A stretch of 64,000 nt of DNA from Porphyromonadaceae bacterium UBA7203 (lineage in GTDB: Bacteria; Bacteroidota; Bacteroidia; Bacteroidales; Muribaculaceae), in NCBI GenBank assembly GCA_002490725.1, contig DKUN01000017.1:1-64000 (forward strand), in the 5' to 3' direction. This document shows positions 33,982-43,058 of this stretch, one piece after another. Numbering within the stretch: position 1 is the stretch's first letter; each line of letters opens with the position of its first letter. The notes below the pieces were generated by a model that was not told the origin of the DNA, searched no databases, and saw nothing but the letters and a program-made list of their open reading frames with translations. Made by a program: the position numbers and the translations under genes.

Positions 33982-35949
33982 TTAGTGTACAATCACTTTT
34001 GAATTGTTGCGGATGTAGAGGCCGGGGGTTGCGGGTTTGGCAATGCGCTGGCCACTGAGGTTATAGTAAACGTCGGCCTGCTTTTCGCTTGCGGGGCTGA
34101 GCTCGCGGATGCCGTCAACGCCGGGGAAGAAGATTTTGGCTTCCATGTTGATGCTGTTTTCGTTGTCGTCAATCCAGCCGTAGCCGTTATCTTCAATATC
34201 GGCCGAAATACCGAAGCATGCTTCGTTTATGTAGCCATCTTCGCCGAGAACGCTGGGAATGGTGACTATGCCGTTTTTAAAGGTAGAGAACTGATAGTCT
34301 TCGCCGAGTTCTTCGAGTACATCTTCTTCGGTGAGATCATATATGTCAAAATAGAGTGAGAGCCAGTTGAAGGTGTTGGAGCAATAGATTTTCTGGCCTT
34401 GGGAGTTAACGAAACCGGAGTTAACATCGGTTGCGAAACGTACTCGTTCGGGGTTGGTTACGTCAAACTGGATGTAGCCGACGGAGTTGGTGTGGTTTTT
34501 GGATGCGACAGGCGAATCACCGTGGTAGGGGTCAACCAGGCGGTAAACGTTCTGGTCGTCGTCGTTCTGCTGAAGTTCGACCTCATACCAGTTTGTGCTG
34601 TCGGTCTGGTCAATGCCGTAGCAGGGAAGTACCCATCCGTCCATGAATGTTGCCATGCCCAGAGTGGTCCAGCCTTCGTTGGGGTCGGGTTCCACGACAG
34701 TCGCGCCGGGAAGAAGGGCATAGCCGCCGTCGTTAGATTCGCCCAGATAGTACGATTCGGGGTCAGTGCCATAGGGGCTGTCGGCAGGAGCGTCGGGCCA
34801 GCGGTAGTTAAACGCGTCTTCGGGGAAGGAGATAACGCCGTCGGTCATGGTGATGACCTGGTCGGAAAGTGCTGCTGCGATGGTCTCCTTGTCATATTTC
34901 TCAAGGTAACGGGCAACAACTGAGACAATGTATGTCATGCCGTCAGCATCATCGACAAATCCGGTGGGCTGCTCGGGAACGATTACAAAGTCGGGGTCGG
35001 TGGCGTCAACAATCATTGAGCCGTTGTCGGTCATATCGGGCCAGAGGCCTACGAATTTATAGATGCCAGGCTGTTCATTGGCTTCGAATACTTCAACTTC
35101 GACGGGGTCGGTCGATGCGCCGTACATGGCTGCGAGCGACGAGGCTTTGTATTTGCCCATGCCGAGTGAGGTCCAGCCTTCGTTGGGGTCTTTGTTGGGA
35201 TCTTCGGGGACGTGGATGGTCAGGCTGTTGTTGTAAGCGAGATAGTAAAAGCCGACACCTTCATTATCAAAGTCGCCGATAGCCCAGGCGTCGTCCCAGG
35301 GGAATGTGATTGTCGAGCCGTCGATTGAGCCGACTGTCGCTTCGGCTGCTGATGCGCCGTCTTCGAGGCCTTCATCGCCGATGGCTTTTACGTAGAAGTA
35401 AACAGGGCCGTCAGCGTCTTCACCTACCTGCTGCTTGTTGGGAATCGAAACAGTGCAGGCGTCGAGGTCTATAGTGGCGTTCAGTGGGGTGATGCTGTTC
35501 ATCAGACCGGTGACTTCAGCGGCGCCGGTTGCCTCGTCGGTAACGGTGATGGTCAGGGTTGCGGGAGCAGAGCCGGTTCTCAGACCCCATGAGCAGCTTA
35601 AGTCATAGACTGTAGAGTATTCGGCCATGGTGAGTGCATTGGCCTTGTGAGGAGCCCTGAGTGCGCCCGATTTGCCGGTGTGTTCGATTTTGGCGCCGGA
35701 GATGGTGCTTTTTTTGTTGGCGATGGCGGGATTCGTCGTTACGTAGCTTTTTGCGGTAAGGGTTGCTGCCGACTGTGCGGTGGCGGTCTTGGCAGTCAGC
35801 GTGCGATGTTGCGCGCGGGGAGCCTTCTGGAGCAGTTCATGTTGTTCCGGGACTGCGTTTATCCGCTTGATTTGCTTGGCGGGAGTCGCCGCTGAGGCTG
35901 ATGCTGCGAGAACAAATGTTGAAAGCATCAAAGTGTACAATCTTTTCAT
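33982..35949 (-). CDS. Large secreted protein with type IX-like C-terminal sorting tail
   Basis: Secreted protein of 655 aa starting at ATG 35949 (signal peptide MKRLYTLMLSTFVLAASASA). After a basic, low-complexity stretch come beta-rich segments with two similar units around DPNEGWTSLGMGKYK and DPNEGWTTLGMATFM, each followed by an Asp/Glu-rich EVE(V/L)-containing strand. The last 45 residues (VYYNLSGQRIAKPATPGLYIRNNSKVIVH) match the tail used for type IX secretion or surface anchoring in Bacteroidales. No enzyme domain is recognised. It has its own promoter and terminator. Very acidic, calcium binding is possible but unproved. Confidence 0.82.
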   Translation of the reverse strand: MKRLYTLMLSTFVLAASASAATPAKQIKRINAVPEQHELLQKAPRAQHRTLTAKTATAQSAATLTAKSYVTTNPAIANKKSTISGAKIEHTGKSGALRAPHKANALTMAEYSTVYDLSCSWGLRTGSAPATLTITVTDEATGAAEVTGLMNSITPLNATIDLDACTVSIPNKQQVGEDADGPVYFYVKAIGDEGLEDGASAAEATVGSIDGSTITFPWDDAWAIGDFDNEGVGFYYLAYNNSLTIHVPEDPNKDPNEGWTSLGMGKYKASSLAAMYGASTDPVEVEVFEANEQPGIYKFVGLWPDMTDNGSMIVDATDPDFVIVPEQPTGFVDDADGMTYIVSVVARYLEKYDKETIAAALSDQVITMTDGVISFPEDAFNYRWPDAPADSPYGTDPESYYLGESNDGGYALLPGATVVEPDPNEGWTTLGMATFMDGWVLPCYGIDQTDSTNWYEVELQQNDDDQNVYRLVDPYHGDSPVASKNHTNSVGYIQFDVTNPERVRFATDVNSGFVNSQGQKIYCSNTFNWLSLYFDIYDLTEEDVLEELGEDYQFSTFKNGIVTIPSVLGEDGYINEACFGISADIEDNGYGWIDDNENSINMEAKIFFPGVDGIRELSPASEKQADVYYNLSGQRIAKPATPGLYIRNNSKVIVH

Positions 35950-36017
35950 ACGGTTGTTGGTTAGAAATGTGAAGTGAATTATAGTAGCATGTACCTGTTT
36001 GGGATTTGATACGTCGC

Positions 36018-36048
36018 CAAAGTTATGCAATAATTCTTAAAATACAAA
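36018..36048 (-). promoter_or_regulatory. Promoter of the secreted-protein gene
   Basis: Minus-strand TTTG (36045-36048), 19 bp, TAACTTTG (36018-36025); the leader is about 65 bases. Confidence 0.75.
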
Positions 36049-36081
36049 CAAAATGATTAAAAAATGTCGGAAAATGCAGTA

Positions 36082-36117
36082 AAAAAGTTAAAACCGCGCC
36101 GAAATTGGTGCGGTTTT
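36082..36117 (-). terminator. Terminator after cysK
   Basis: Minus-strand stem AAAACCGC / GCGGTTTT with a 10-base loop, followed by AACTTTTTTAC. It lies about 30 bases past the cysK stop. Confidence 0.78.
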
Positions 36118-36147
36118 GTCAAATAGGAGCAGTCTGCAGAGCGGGCG

Positions 36148-37053
36148 TCAGGGCAGCGAGGAGAGATAGCGTTCGCCGGTGTCGGGAAGAATGGCCACGA
36201 TGGTGCGCCCGCGGGCTTCGGGTTCGCGCGCTATAGCTATGGCGGCGGCCAAAGCGGCGCCTGAACTGATGCCGGCAAAGACGCCTTCGGTGCGTGCGAG
36301 CAGGGCCATGGCGTTGAACGCGTCGGCTTCGGTTACGGTCATGACGCGGTCGATGACCGAGAGATCGAGGTTGGCGGGAATGAAGCCTGCGCCGATGCCT
36401 TGCAGGCCGTGTGGGCCGGCTTTTCCGCCCGAGATGACCGGCGATCCGGCAGGTTCGACCGCCACGGCGAGCAGGTTCGGGTTGTGGCGCTTGAGGCCGT
36501 GGGCAGTGCCGCTGACAGTGCCTCCGGTGCCGGCTCCGGCCACGAGGATGTCGACCTTGCCGTCTGTGTCGGCCAGAATTTCGCGCGCGGTAGTGGCTTC
36601 GTGGACCGCGGGGTTGGCGGGGTTTTCGAATTGCATCGGCATGTATGAGCCCGGAATGCCGGCGGCGAGTTCGTGGGCGCGGGCAATGGCGCCGGCCATT
36701 TTCTCGGAAGCGGGGGTGAGCACTACTTCGGCCCCGAGGGCGCTCAGAATTTTGCGGCGTTCGGCGCTCATGTTGTCGGGCATGGTGAATATGGCCTTAT
36801 AGCCGCGCAGGGCGGCGAGCCAAGCGAGTCCGACACCCGTGTTGCCGCTCGTGGGCTCGATGATTGTTGCGCCTGGCTGCAGGTTGGCCGCGTCGAGCAT
36901 GGCGGCTGCGGCGCGGTCCTTGATAGAGCCGCCGGGGTTGAACATTTCGAGCTTGAGCAGCAGGCGCGCGTCGAGGCCCAAGTGAGCGCAAAGGCGCGAC
37001 GCCTCAAGCAGAGGGGTCGCGCCGATGGCTTGGTCGAGTGATTTCAGTAACAT
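36148..37053 (-). CDS. cysK: Cysteine synthase A (O-acetylserine sulfhydrylase)
   Basis: PLP enzyme joining sulfide to O-acetylserine. The protein (301 aa) has the PLP lysine in NPGGSIKDRAA, the substrate loop PTSGNTGVG, PLP-phosphate loop AGAGTGGTVSG, GISSGAAL and the C-terminal LPDTGERYLS. It starts 21 bases after the recA stop on the same strand, so the two may share a transcript ending at the terminator at 36082. Confidence 0.96.
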   Translation of the reverse strand: MLLKSLDQAIGATPLLEASRLCAHLGLDARLLLKLEMFNPGGSIKDRAAAAMLDAANLQPGATIIEPTSGNTGVGLAWLAALRGYKAIFTMPDNMSAERRKILSALGAEVVLTPASEKMAGAIARAHELAAGIPGSYMPMQFENPANPAVHEATTAREILADTDGKVDILVAGAGTGGTVSGTAHGLKRHNPNLLAVAVEPAGSPVISGGKAGPHGLQGIGAGFIPANLDLSVIDRVMTVTEADAFNAMALLARTEGVFAGISSGAALAAAIAIAREPEARGRTIVAILPDTGERYLSSLP

Positions 37054-37074
37054 GGGGTAGGGGTAGGGTGTTTA

Positions 37075-38244
37075 TTACCGGTCTTCCTCGATCGAGAATT
37101 CGTCGTCGACGATTGCGCCGTCGGATGGTTCGCCATCGGCCGCGGGAGCTTCGGGTTCGGCGGCTGCGGCGCCAGGACGCTTGAATTTGGGAGTGCGCGA
37201 GGCACGTTTCTTGTCGGGGTTCTCCTTGATGGCGTCCATGATTTTCTGTTCGAGTTCGTCGGCGAGTTCGGGATTGTCGTTGATTACCGACTTGGCTGCG
37301 TCGCGTCCCTGGGCGAGCTTGCCGCCGTCGTAGCTGAACCATGAGCCGGACTTCTGTATGATGTCATAGTCGGTGGCCATGTCGAGGATTTCGCCGGCGC
37401 GCGATATGCCCTGACCGAACATGATGTCGAATTCGGCGCGTTTGAAGGGGGGCGCGACTTTGTTTTTCACCACTTTGCACACTGCGAGGCGGCCAATGGG
37501 CTCGTCGCCGTTCTTGATGGTGGTCGTTGGGCGGATTTCGATGCGTACGCTCGAGTAGAATTTCAGCGCGTTGCCGCCGGTGGTCGTTTCAGCGGGGCCG
37601 AACATGGCGCCGATTTTGGCGCGGAGCTGGTTAATGAAGATGCAACAGGTTTTGGTGCGCGCGATTGTGCCGGTAAGTTTGCGCATGGCCTGGCTCATGA
37701 GTCGTGCCTGGAGGCCTACGGAGCGGTCGCCCATGTCGCCGTCGATTTCGCTTTTGGGCGTCAGTGCTGCCACGGAGTCAATCACGAGCACGTCGATTGC
37801 GGCCGAGCGGATGAGCTGCTCGGCGATTTCGAGTGCCTGCTCGCCGTTGTCGGGCTGAGAGATGTAGAGAGAGTCGATGTCGACCCCGAGATTTTTGGCG
37901 TAGTAGGGGTCAAATGCGTGCTCGGCGTCAATGATTGCAGCGATGCCTCCGGCTTTCTGTGCCTGGGCAATAGCGTGGATTGCAAGGGTGGTTTTGCCGG
38001 ACGATTCCGGGCCGTAGATTTCGATCACACGGCCTCTGGGATATCCGCCTACGCCCAGGGCCAGGTTCAGGCCGATTGAGCCGGTAGGAATCACGTCAAC
38101 TTTTTCAACCACTTCGTCGCCCATCTTCATGATGGCACCGCGGCCGTAGCTTTTTTCAATCTTGCCCATGGCTTGCTTGAGGGCTTCGAGTTTGGCTGCT
38201 TTGGGATCGGCAGCGGCTGCGGCGGGGGTGATTTTTTTTGCCAT
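37075..38244 (-). CDS. recA: Recombinase A
   Basis: Strand-exchange ATPase of homologous recombination and SOS induction, 389 aa. Walker A is GPESSGKT (79-86); other motifs are IDAEHAFDPYYA, DVLVIDSVAALTPKSE, FINQLRAKIG and the DNA-binding loops. The C-terminus is long and acidic (EPEAPAADGEPSDG to FSIEEDR), typical of RecA self-regulation. A TACCTTTG box lies at 38318-38325 on the minus strand. I see no recX nearby. Confidence 0.98.
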   Translation of the reverse strand: MAKKITPAAAAADPKAAKLEALKQAMGKIEKSYGRGAIMKMGDEVVEKVDVIPTGSIGLNLALGVGGYPRGRVIEIYGPESSGKTTLAIHAIAQAQKAGGIAAIIDAEHAFDPYYAKNLGVDIDSLYISQPDNGEQALEIAEQLIRSAAIDVLVIDSVAALTPKSEIDGDMGDRSVGLQARLMSQAMRKLTGTIARTKTCCIFINQLRAKIGAMFGPAETTTGGNALKFYSSVRIEIRPTTTIKNGDEPIGRLAVCKVVKNKVAPPFKRAEFDIMFGQGISRAGEILDMATDYDIIQKSGSWFSYDGGKLAQGRDAAKSVINDNPELADELEQKIMDAIKENPDKKRASRTPKFKRPGAAAAEPEAPAADGEPSDGAIVDDEFSIEEDR

Positions 38245-38370
38245 TTTGTTGAGTTAAAGTTTTTAGGGTTAATGTTATTTTGTTGAGTCAGCGTCGGGAG
38301 CTTATCCGTCGGCTATGCAAAGGTACGAATTTTTGCGGGCAGGGCCGTTGCCCGTCCTTGTTAAACTGCG

Positions 38371-38838
38371 TTAAACTACGCTGAGGTCGGAGGTGAGCAG
38401 GGCGTCGGCTCCGGCGTCGAGATGCTCGCGGGTGCCGTTCAGGGCCGAGATGCGCTGTTCTACGCCCTTGCTGCGGGCCAGTCTTACAATTTCCCCGCAT
38501 TGTGCGGCCGGGGCGTCGAGAACGAAGAAATCGACGTCGAGCGGCGCGAGGTTGAGTATTTCAAACAGGGTGGTCACGTTGCATCCGATAATGGCGTGCG
38601 GGCCGAGAAACTCGCGGGCTTCGGCCGCGGAGATGTCGGAGGAGGCGAGCACTACGCCGTGAATGCGTGTGTCCATTACTTTTGAGGGTGAGCCCTGGAG
38701 GGTCAGAATGACGTCGGCTTCGCGGCAGGGTTCGATCATGGCGTCGAGCTGTGAGGGGTCGGCGCAGTGAATCCAGGTGCAGCCGGCTGCTATGGCTGCG
38801 GCCGCCTGTTCGGCGGTGCGGGCGAGAAACTGAATCAT
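38371..38838 (-). CDS. Short ThiE/TenI-like TIM-barrel protein
   Basis: Protein of 155 aa. The pattern HGVVLASSDISAAEAREFLGPHAIIG resembles the conserved HLGQxD...LGxxxxIG part of thiamine phosphate synthase/TenI, and VDFFVLDAPAAQ and GADALLTSDLS fit later barrel strands. It is about 50 residues shorter than ThiE and lacks recognisable pyrophosphate-binding residues, so catalysis is doubtful. It lies between secDF and recA on the same strand; no thi genes adjoin it. Confidence 0.6.
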   Translation of the reverse strand: MIQFLARTAEQAAAAIAAGCTWIHCADPSQLDAMIEPCREADVILTLQGSPSKVMDTRIHGVVLASSDISAAEAREFLGPHAIIGCNVTTLFEILNLAPLDVDFFVLDAPAAQCGEIVRLARSKGVEQRISALNGTREHLDAGADALLTSDLSVV

Positions 38839-38878
38839 GTCAGTGAGTCGGTTAGGGTAGGGGCGGTTGTTGATGAGA

Positions 38879-38914
38879 GAGAAGGCCCTTGAGCTGTGCC
38901 CAAGAGCCTTCTCG
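38879..38914 (-). terminator. Hairpin after secDF
   Basis: Inverted repeat GAGAAGGC(T/C)CTTG with a loop of about nine bases between the secDF stop and the ThiE-like gene. No U-tract follows, so it may be a processing or attenuating hairpin rather than a full terminator. Confidence 0.45.
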
Positions 38915-38935
38915 GAAGTTACGGGGTAGGGGCGG

Positions 38936-41800
38936 TTATGCCTTTACGGCCTTCTTGTTGGTGATGTAGGCAACGGGGGTTGCGATGAAGATGGTCGAAA
39001 GGGTGCCGATGATTACGCCTGCAATCATAGCGAAGGTGAATGCGCGGATGGCTTCACCGCCGAGAATGAATATGCAGAGCAGAACGAGCAGGGTCGATAC
39101 GGAGGTCATTACCGTACGGCCGAGGGTCGAGTTGATCGACTTGTTGATGAGGTCGAAGAAGTTCTGCTTGGGGAAGAGGGTGATGTTTTCGCGCACACGG
39201 TCGAACACAACCACGGTATCGTTGATCTGATAGCCGATAACTGTCAGGATTGCGGCGATGAAGGTCTGGTCAATCTCCATCGAGAAGGGTACCCAGCCGT
39301 AGCAGAAACTGTAGAGGCCGATGATGCAGAAGGCTGTGAAGGCCACTGCGGCAAGGGCGCCGAGCGAGAAGGCTACGTTGCGGAAACGGATCAGGATGTA
39401 GAGGAACATGGCGATGAGCGCGAGGGTGACGGCGATGTAGGCGTCTTTCTTCATGTCGTCGGCAACCGAGGGGCCTACTTTCTGCGACGAGATGATGCCG
39501 AATTCGGTGTTGGCGGTCGAGAATTGCTCGGGGGTGATGCCGTTCATTTCGGAAGCGAGGCCCTTGAAGAGCAGGTCAACGATTTCGCTTTCGATTTCGG
39601 GGGCTGATTCCTTGATTTTGTAGTTGGTCGAAACGCGCACCTGGTTTTTGTTTTCGATGGTGATGACGCTGAGCGACGATCCTTCGAACAGGGGGGCGAG
39701 GTCGGCCTGAATCTTTGATGCTTCAACGGGGTGGTCGAACTTCACTACGTAGTTGCGGCCGCCCGAGAAGTCGATGCCCTGGTTGAGGCCGCGGCCGAAG
39801 AGCGATGCGACGATAGCGACGCACACAACGGCGACAACCGCGAAGCTGACCTTGCGACCGGCCAGGAAGTTATAGTTCGTTTTGTCGAACATGTTGCGGC
39901 TGAGTTTGGTGTCGAAGGTGAGGTTCTGGAAGGCTTTGTTCTTGGCGCCGAGAATGAAGACCAGACGGGTCAGGTAAACGGCGGTGAAGAACGAGCAGCA
40001 GAGGCCGATGATGAGGGTTGTGGCGAAGCCCTTGATGGGGCCGGTGCCGAAGAGCAGCAGAATGATGCCCGTGATAATCGAGGTCAGGTTTGAGTCGAAG
40101 ATTGCAGAGAAGGCGTTAGAGTAGCCGTCGGCGATTGCGGTGCGGGCGTTCTTGCCTGCGCGGAGCTCTTCCTTGGCGCGCTCGAAGATGAGCACGTTGG
40201 CGTCGACAGCCATGCCGAGAGCCAGCACGATACCTGCGATACCAGACAGGGTCAGCACGGCCTGGAACGAGGCGAGGATGCCGAAGGTAAAGAAGATGTT
40301 GAGCACGAGGCCGAGGTTGGCTACGAGGCCGGGGATTACGCCGTAGACAGCCATCATGAAAATCATGAGGAGCACCAGGGCCACTACGAACGAAATCATG
40401 CCGTCTTTGATTGCCTGGGCGCCGAGGCTCGGGCCGACAACCATGTCGGAGATGATGCTTACGCGTGCGGTCATTTTACCTGACTTGAGCACGTTGGCAA
40501 GGTCTTGTGCTTCCTGCACGGTGAAGTCGCCGGTGATTTCCGACGAGCCGCCTTCGATGACGGTGTTGATGGTGGGGTAGGAGTAAACAACGTCGTCGAG
40601 CACGATGGCCACGGGTTTGCCTACGTTGGCGCGTGTAACGGCGGCCCATTGGCGTGCGCCTTCGGGGTTCATGCGCATGTTGACGGTCTGGCCGCGCATC
40701 TGGTCGAAGTCGGTGCTTGCGTCAACGATGTTGTCGCCGTTCATGCGGGGGCGCTGTTCGTGGGTTTCGGGGTCGATGTCGGTGCGCAGCGCAACGAGGG
40801 TGTAGACGTCTTTCTGGCCGCCTGCGTTTTCGGGCTTGACAGCCTTGTTGCTCCAGGCGAGCTTGAGGTTGTTGGGCAGGTAGGACTTGACTTCGGACGA
40901 GCGGAAGATGGCCATGATGGCGTCTTTGTCCTTGGCGCGGGCGTAGCCGATCAGGGGCGAGTTGTATTGCGAGGGCATCAGCATGCTTGCGAGGGTGTCG
41001 TTCTGGAAGGCGAATGCCTTGCGGAGACCTTCGGCGATGTCGCTGATGTTATACATTTCGTAGAATTCGAGGTTGGCCGAGCGCTGGAGCAGGTCGCGCA
41101 CGCGTTCGTGTTCTTTCACGCCGGGGAGCTCGAGCAGAATCTGGCCCTGTTTGCCCTGGAGCACCTGGATGTTGGGCGACACGACGCCGAATGCGTCGAT
41201 ACGGTTGCGGAGCACGTTGGTTGCCGAGGTGTTCACGCGATCCTGGGCTTCGGCTTTGAGCTTGTCGGCTACGGCGCCGTAGTTGGTGCCGTTATTGGTG
41301 ATAAGGTCGGGGAAGACAACCGAGAAGTCGACCTGGGGGTTGTTGGCGGCAGCCTTGTATTGCTCGATGAAGGTTTCGACATATTCGGTTTCGGGGGCTG
41401 TGTAGGCTACCGAGTCGGTTGCCTGCACGGCGCGGCGCAGGGTGGTGCCGTTGGGGTCGGCAGCCATGGACTTGATCATGTCGCCCATGTTGACCTGCAG
41501 GGTAACGTTCATGCCGCCTTTGAGGTCAAGGCCGAGGCCCACGCCCCAGCGCTGAACTTCGGCGTAGGTGTAGCCGAGATATACGGGCTCGAGAGCCACA
41601 GAGTCCATGTAGTGCTTGTAGGCACCGGTGTAGGCGTCGGTGGTGTCGTCGGCACCGGCCACGGCCACGGCGTACTCTTTGCCCTGGTTTTCAATCTGTC
41701 GGCCTTTCCAGGTAAACGACAGATAGAACAGGCAGATGAGCACGAGGAAGATGGCGATTACGCCCGCCACGATGCTTCCCAAAGAACCTTTGCTGTTCAT
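38936..41800 (-). CDS. secDF: Protein translocase SecDF fusion
   Basis: Uses the proton gradient to help Sec export. The protein (954 aa) joins SecD and SecF in one chain, as is usual in Bacteroidetes. The SecD half has one N-terminal helix, a large periplasmic domain (WGVGLGLDLKGGMNVTLQVN; ILLELPGVKEHERVRDLL) and a five-helix block with GIAGIVLALGMAVDANVLIFER. The SecF half starts near FDKTNYNFLAGRKVSF and contains GIDFSGGRNYVVKF and IGYQINDTVVVFDRVREN. A perfect promoter lies upstream. Confidence 0.97.
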   Translation of the reverse strand: MNSKGSLGSIVAGVIAIFLVLICLFYLSFTWKGRQIENQGKEYAVAVAGADDTTDAYTGAYKHYMDSVALEPVYLGYTYAEVQRWGVGLGLDLKGGMNVTLQVNMGDMIKSMAADPNGTTLRRAVQATDSVAYTAPETEYVETFIEQYKAAANNPQVDFSVVFPDLITNNGTNYGAVADKLKAEAQDRVNTSATNVLRNRIDAFGVVSPNIQVLQGKQGQILLELPGVKEHERVRDLLQRSANLEFYEMYNISDIAEGLRKAFAFQNDTLASMLMPSQYNSPLIGYARAKDKDAIMAIFRSSEVKSYLPNNLKLAWSNKAVKPENAGGQKDVYTLVALRTDIDPETHEQRPRMNGDNIVDASTDFDQMRGQTVNMRMNPEGARQWAAVTRANVGKPVAIVLDDVVYSYPTINTVIEGGSSEITGDFTVQEAQDLANVLKSGKMTARVSIISDMVVGPSLGAQAIKDGMISFVVALVLLMIFMMAVYGVIPGLVANLGLVLNIFFTFGILASFQAVLTLSGIAGIVLALGMAVDANVLIFERAKEELRAGKNARTAIADGYSNAFSAIFDSNLTSIITGIILLLFGTGPIKGFATTLIIGLCCSFFTAVYLTRLVFILGAKNKAFQNLTFDTKLSRNMFDKTNYNFLAGRKVSFAVVAVVCVAIVASLFGRGLNQGIDFSGGRNYVVKFDHPVEASKIQADLAPLFEGSSLSVITIENKNQVRVSTNYKIKESAPEIESEIVDLLFKGLASEMNGITPEQFSTANTEFGIISSQKVGPSVADDMKKDAYIAVTLALIAMFLYILIRFRNVAFSLGALAAVAFTAFCIIGLYSFCYGWVPFSMEIDQTFIAAILTVIGYQINDTVVVFDRVRENITLFPKQNFFDLINKSINSTLGRTVMTSVSTLLVLLCIFILGGEAIRAFTFAMIAGVIIGTLSTIFIATPVAYITNKKAVKA

Positions 41801-41877
41801 GTGTAGTAGTTAAATCTTAAATGTAAATTGGTTTATGAATAAATTTCGAATCAGGGTATTTTAGTCCAAAATGCGCG

Positions 41878-41909
41878 CAAATATACGAAATAATCCTGAA
41901 ACGGCCAAA
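41878..41909 (-). promoter_or_regulatory. Promoter of secDF
   Basis: Minus-strand TTTG (41906-41909), 20 bp, TATATTTG (41878-41885); start codon 77 bases downstream. Confidence 0.78.
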
Positions 41910-41953
41910 AAACCAGCGTTCAAGAGGCAACTCAGGTGAAAGGGGGCGGTCGG

Positions 41954-42385
41954 TCAGGGGTTGGTTGCGGGGGTGTGGACTATGGAGTTGAGCGTGACCA
42001 TGAAGTTGTCAATGCTTGTGAGCACTACCAGGCGGGTCGGCGAGGTGTAGATGCTGACATTGACGTCGTCGGTTTTATGGCTCTGCGTTTGTGTCAGCCC
42101 GAGTTTCTTTATCATTTTGCGGGCTGTTTTCAGGAATTTTTTAGTCTTTTTCTCATCGTGGTAGACGGCTGTTTCCACGCTGATTATTTTAGCGTTCTGA
42201 GGAAGCATGCCCGACGCTTTCAGGGCCGTGTCGAGTTTTTGTGCAACCGAGTCGGTTGCGACATCCTGTTTCAGCTCTACGTAGCTGTAATCAATTCCGT
42301 AGACTGCCAGTTGTTTGAAGTCGCGGGCCTGAGCTGTCAGCGATGCCGCCAGAATCAGCAGGCCGATCAAGATTGGCTTTAACAT
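41954..42385 (-). CDS. Secreted small protein, probable DUF4252 family
   Basis: Protein of 143 aa with a signal peptide (MLKPILIGLLILAASLTAQA). The rest shows alternating strands and a lysine-rich helix (DEKKTKKFLKTARKMIKKLG) and ends LVVLTSIDNFMVTLNSIV, which fits DUF4252, a Bacteroidales family of unknown function. It lies between the ompH terminator and the secDF promoter. Confidence 0.65.
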   Translation of the reverse strand: MLKPILIGLLILAASLTAQARDFKQLAVYGIDYSYVELKQDVATDSVAQKLDTALKASGMLPQNAKIISVETAVYHDEKKTKKFLKTARKMIKKLGLTQTQSHKTDDVNVSIYTSPTRLVVLTSIDNFMVTLNSIVHTPATNP

Positions 42386-42424
42386 GGTGAATAATGATTG
42401 GTAAGGTAAAGGTAAGTTAGAGAG

Positions 42425-42465
42425 AAAAAAATGAAAAGCCTGGACTTCCGGTGAGCCAGGCTTTT
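42425..42465 (-). terminator. Terminator of the bamA-ompH operon
   Basis: Perfect 10-bp stem AAAAGCCTGG / CCAGGCTTTT with a 12-base loop; on the minus strand TTTTCATTTTTTTC follows. It ends the operon after the second ompH gene. Confidence 0.9.
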
Positions 42466-42496
42466 GGGTTGTCGAGTCTTGGAGGGTGGGGGAGAA

Positions 42497-42991
42497 TCAG
42501 ATGCCGAGCTTGGCCTTGACGTCGGCGGTAACGTCGATGACGTCGGTGCCGAGGTAGATGGCGACTCCGTCGGGCAGAATCATGGTGAAGCCCTTGTCAG
42601 CGCCAACGGCTTTGATGGCGTTGATGAGTTTTTCCTGAATGGGGGCCATGAGCTGGTTCTGCTGTTCGCGGAGGTCCTGCTGAGCCTTCTGCTGGAAGGC
42701 CTGGATGCGCTGGTCGAGGTCCTGGATGGCCTGCTGACGACGCTCGCGGATAGTGGCGGGGGTGTCTTCGGGCAGGGCCTGGTATTCCTGGAACTGCTTG
42801 TTCATTTCTTCGTTGAGTACGGCATACTCGTCTTCGTAGGTCTTGGTGGCGGCAACGAGCTTTTCCTGAGCGGTTTTAGCTTCGGGCATGAGTTCCATGA
42901 CTTCCTGTGCGTTTACGATGCCGAATTTGCCTTGAGCGAATGCACATGCGGGCAGGGCGATGGCGAGTGCCAGTAAGAGTTTCTTGATCAT
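42497..42991 (-). CDS. OmpH/Skp-like periplasmic chaperone (second copy)
   Basis: Protein of 164 aa with a signal peptide (MIKKLLLALAIALPACAFA), then GKFGIVNAQEVMELMPEAKTAQEKL and a long charged coiled coil rich in Gln, as in Skp, which holds unfolded outer-membrane proteins for BamA. It is a divergent tandem paralogue of the gene at 43059. A TAAATTTG box at 43045-43052 may give it an extra promoter. Confidence 0.92.
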   Translation of the reverse strand: MIKKLLLALAIALPACAFAQGKFGIVNAQEVMELMPEAKTAQEKLVAATKTYEDEYAVLNEEMNKQFQEYQALPEDTPATIRERRQQAIQDLDQRIQAFQQKAQQDLREQQNQLMAPIQEKLINAIKAVGADKGFTMILPDGVAIYLGTDVIDVTADVKAKLGI

Positions 42992-43058
42992 GTTGTAAGG
43001 TGTGAATTATGTTTAGTTAAATTTTTTCGTATTTAAGGCCGGTGCAAATTTAGTGCAT

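Noticed and set aside
40505..41806. Long plus-strand open frame opposite secDF
   Set aside because: Antisense shadow of the SecD half; composition (Val/Gly/His-rich) and lack of motifs argue against coding.
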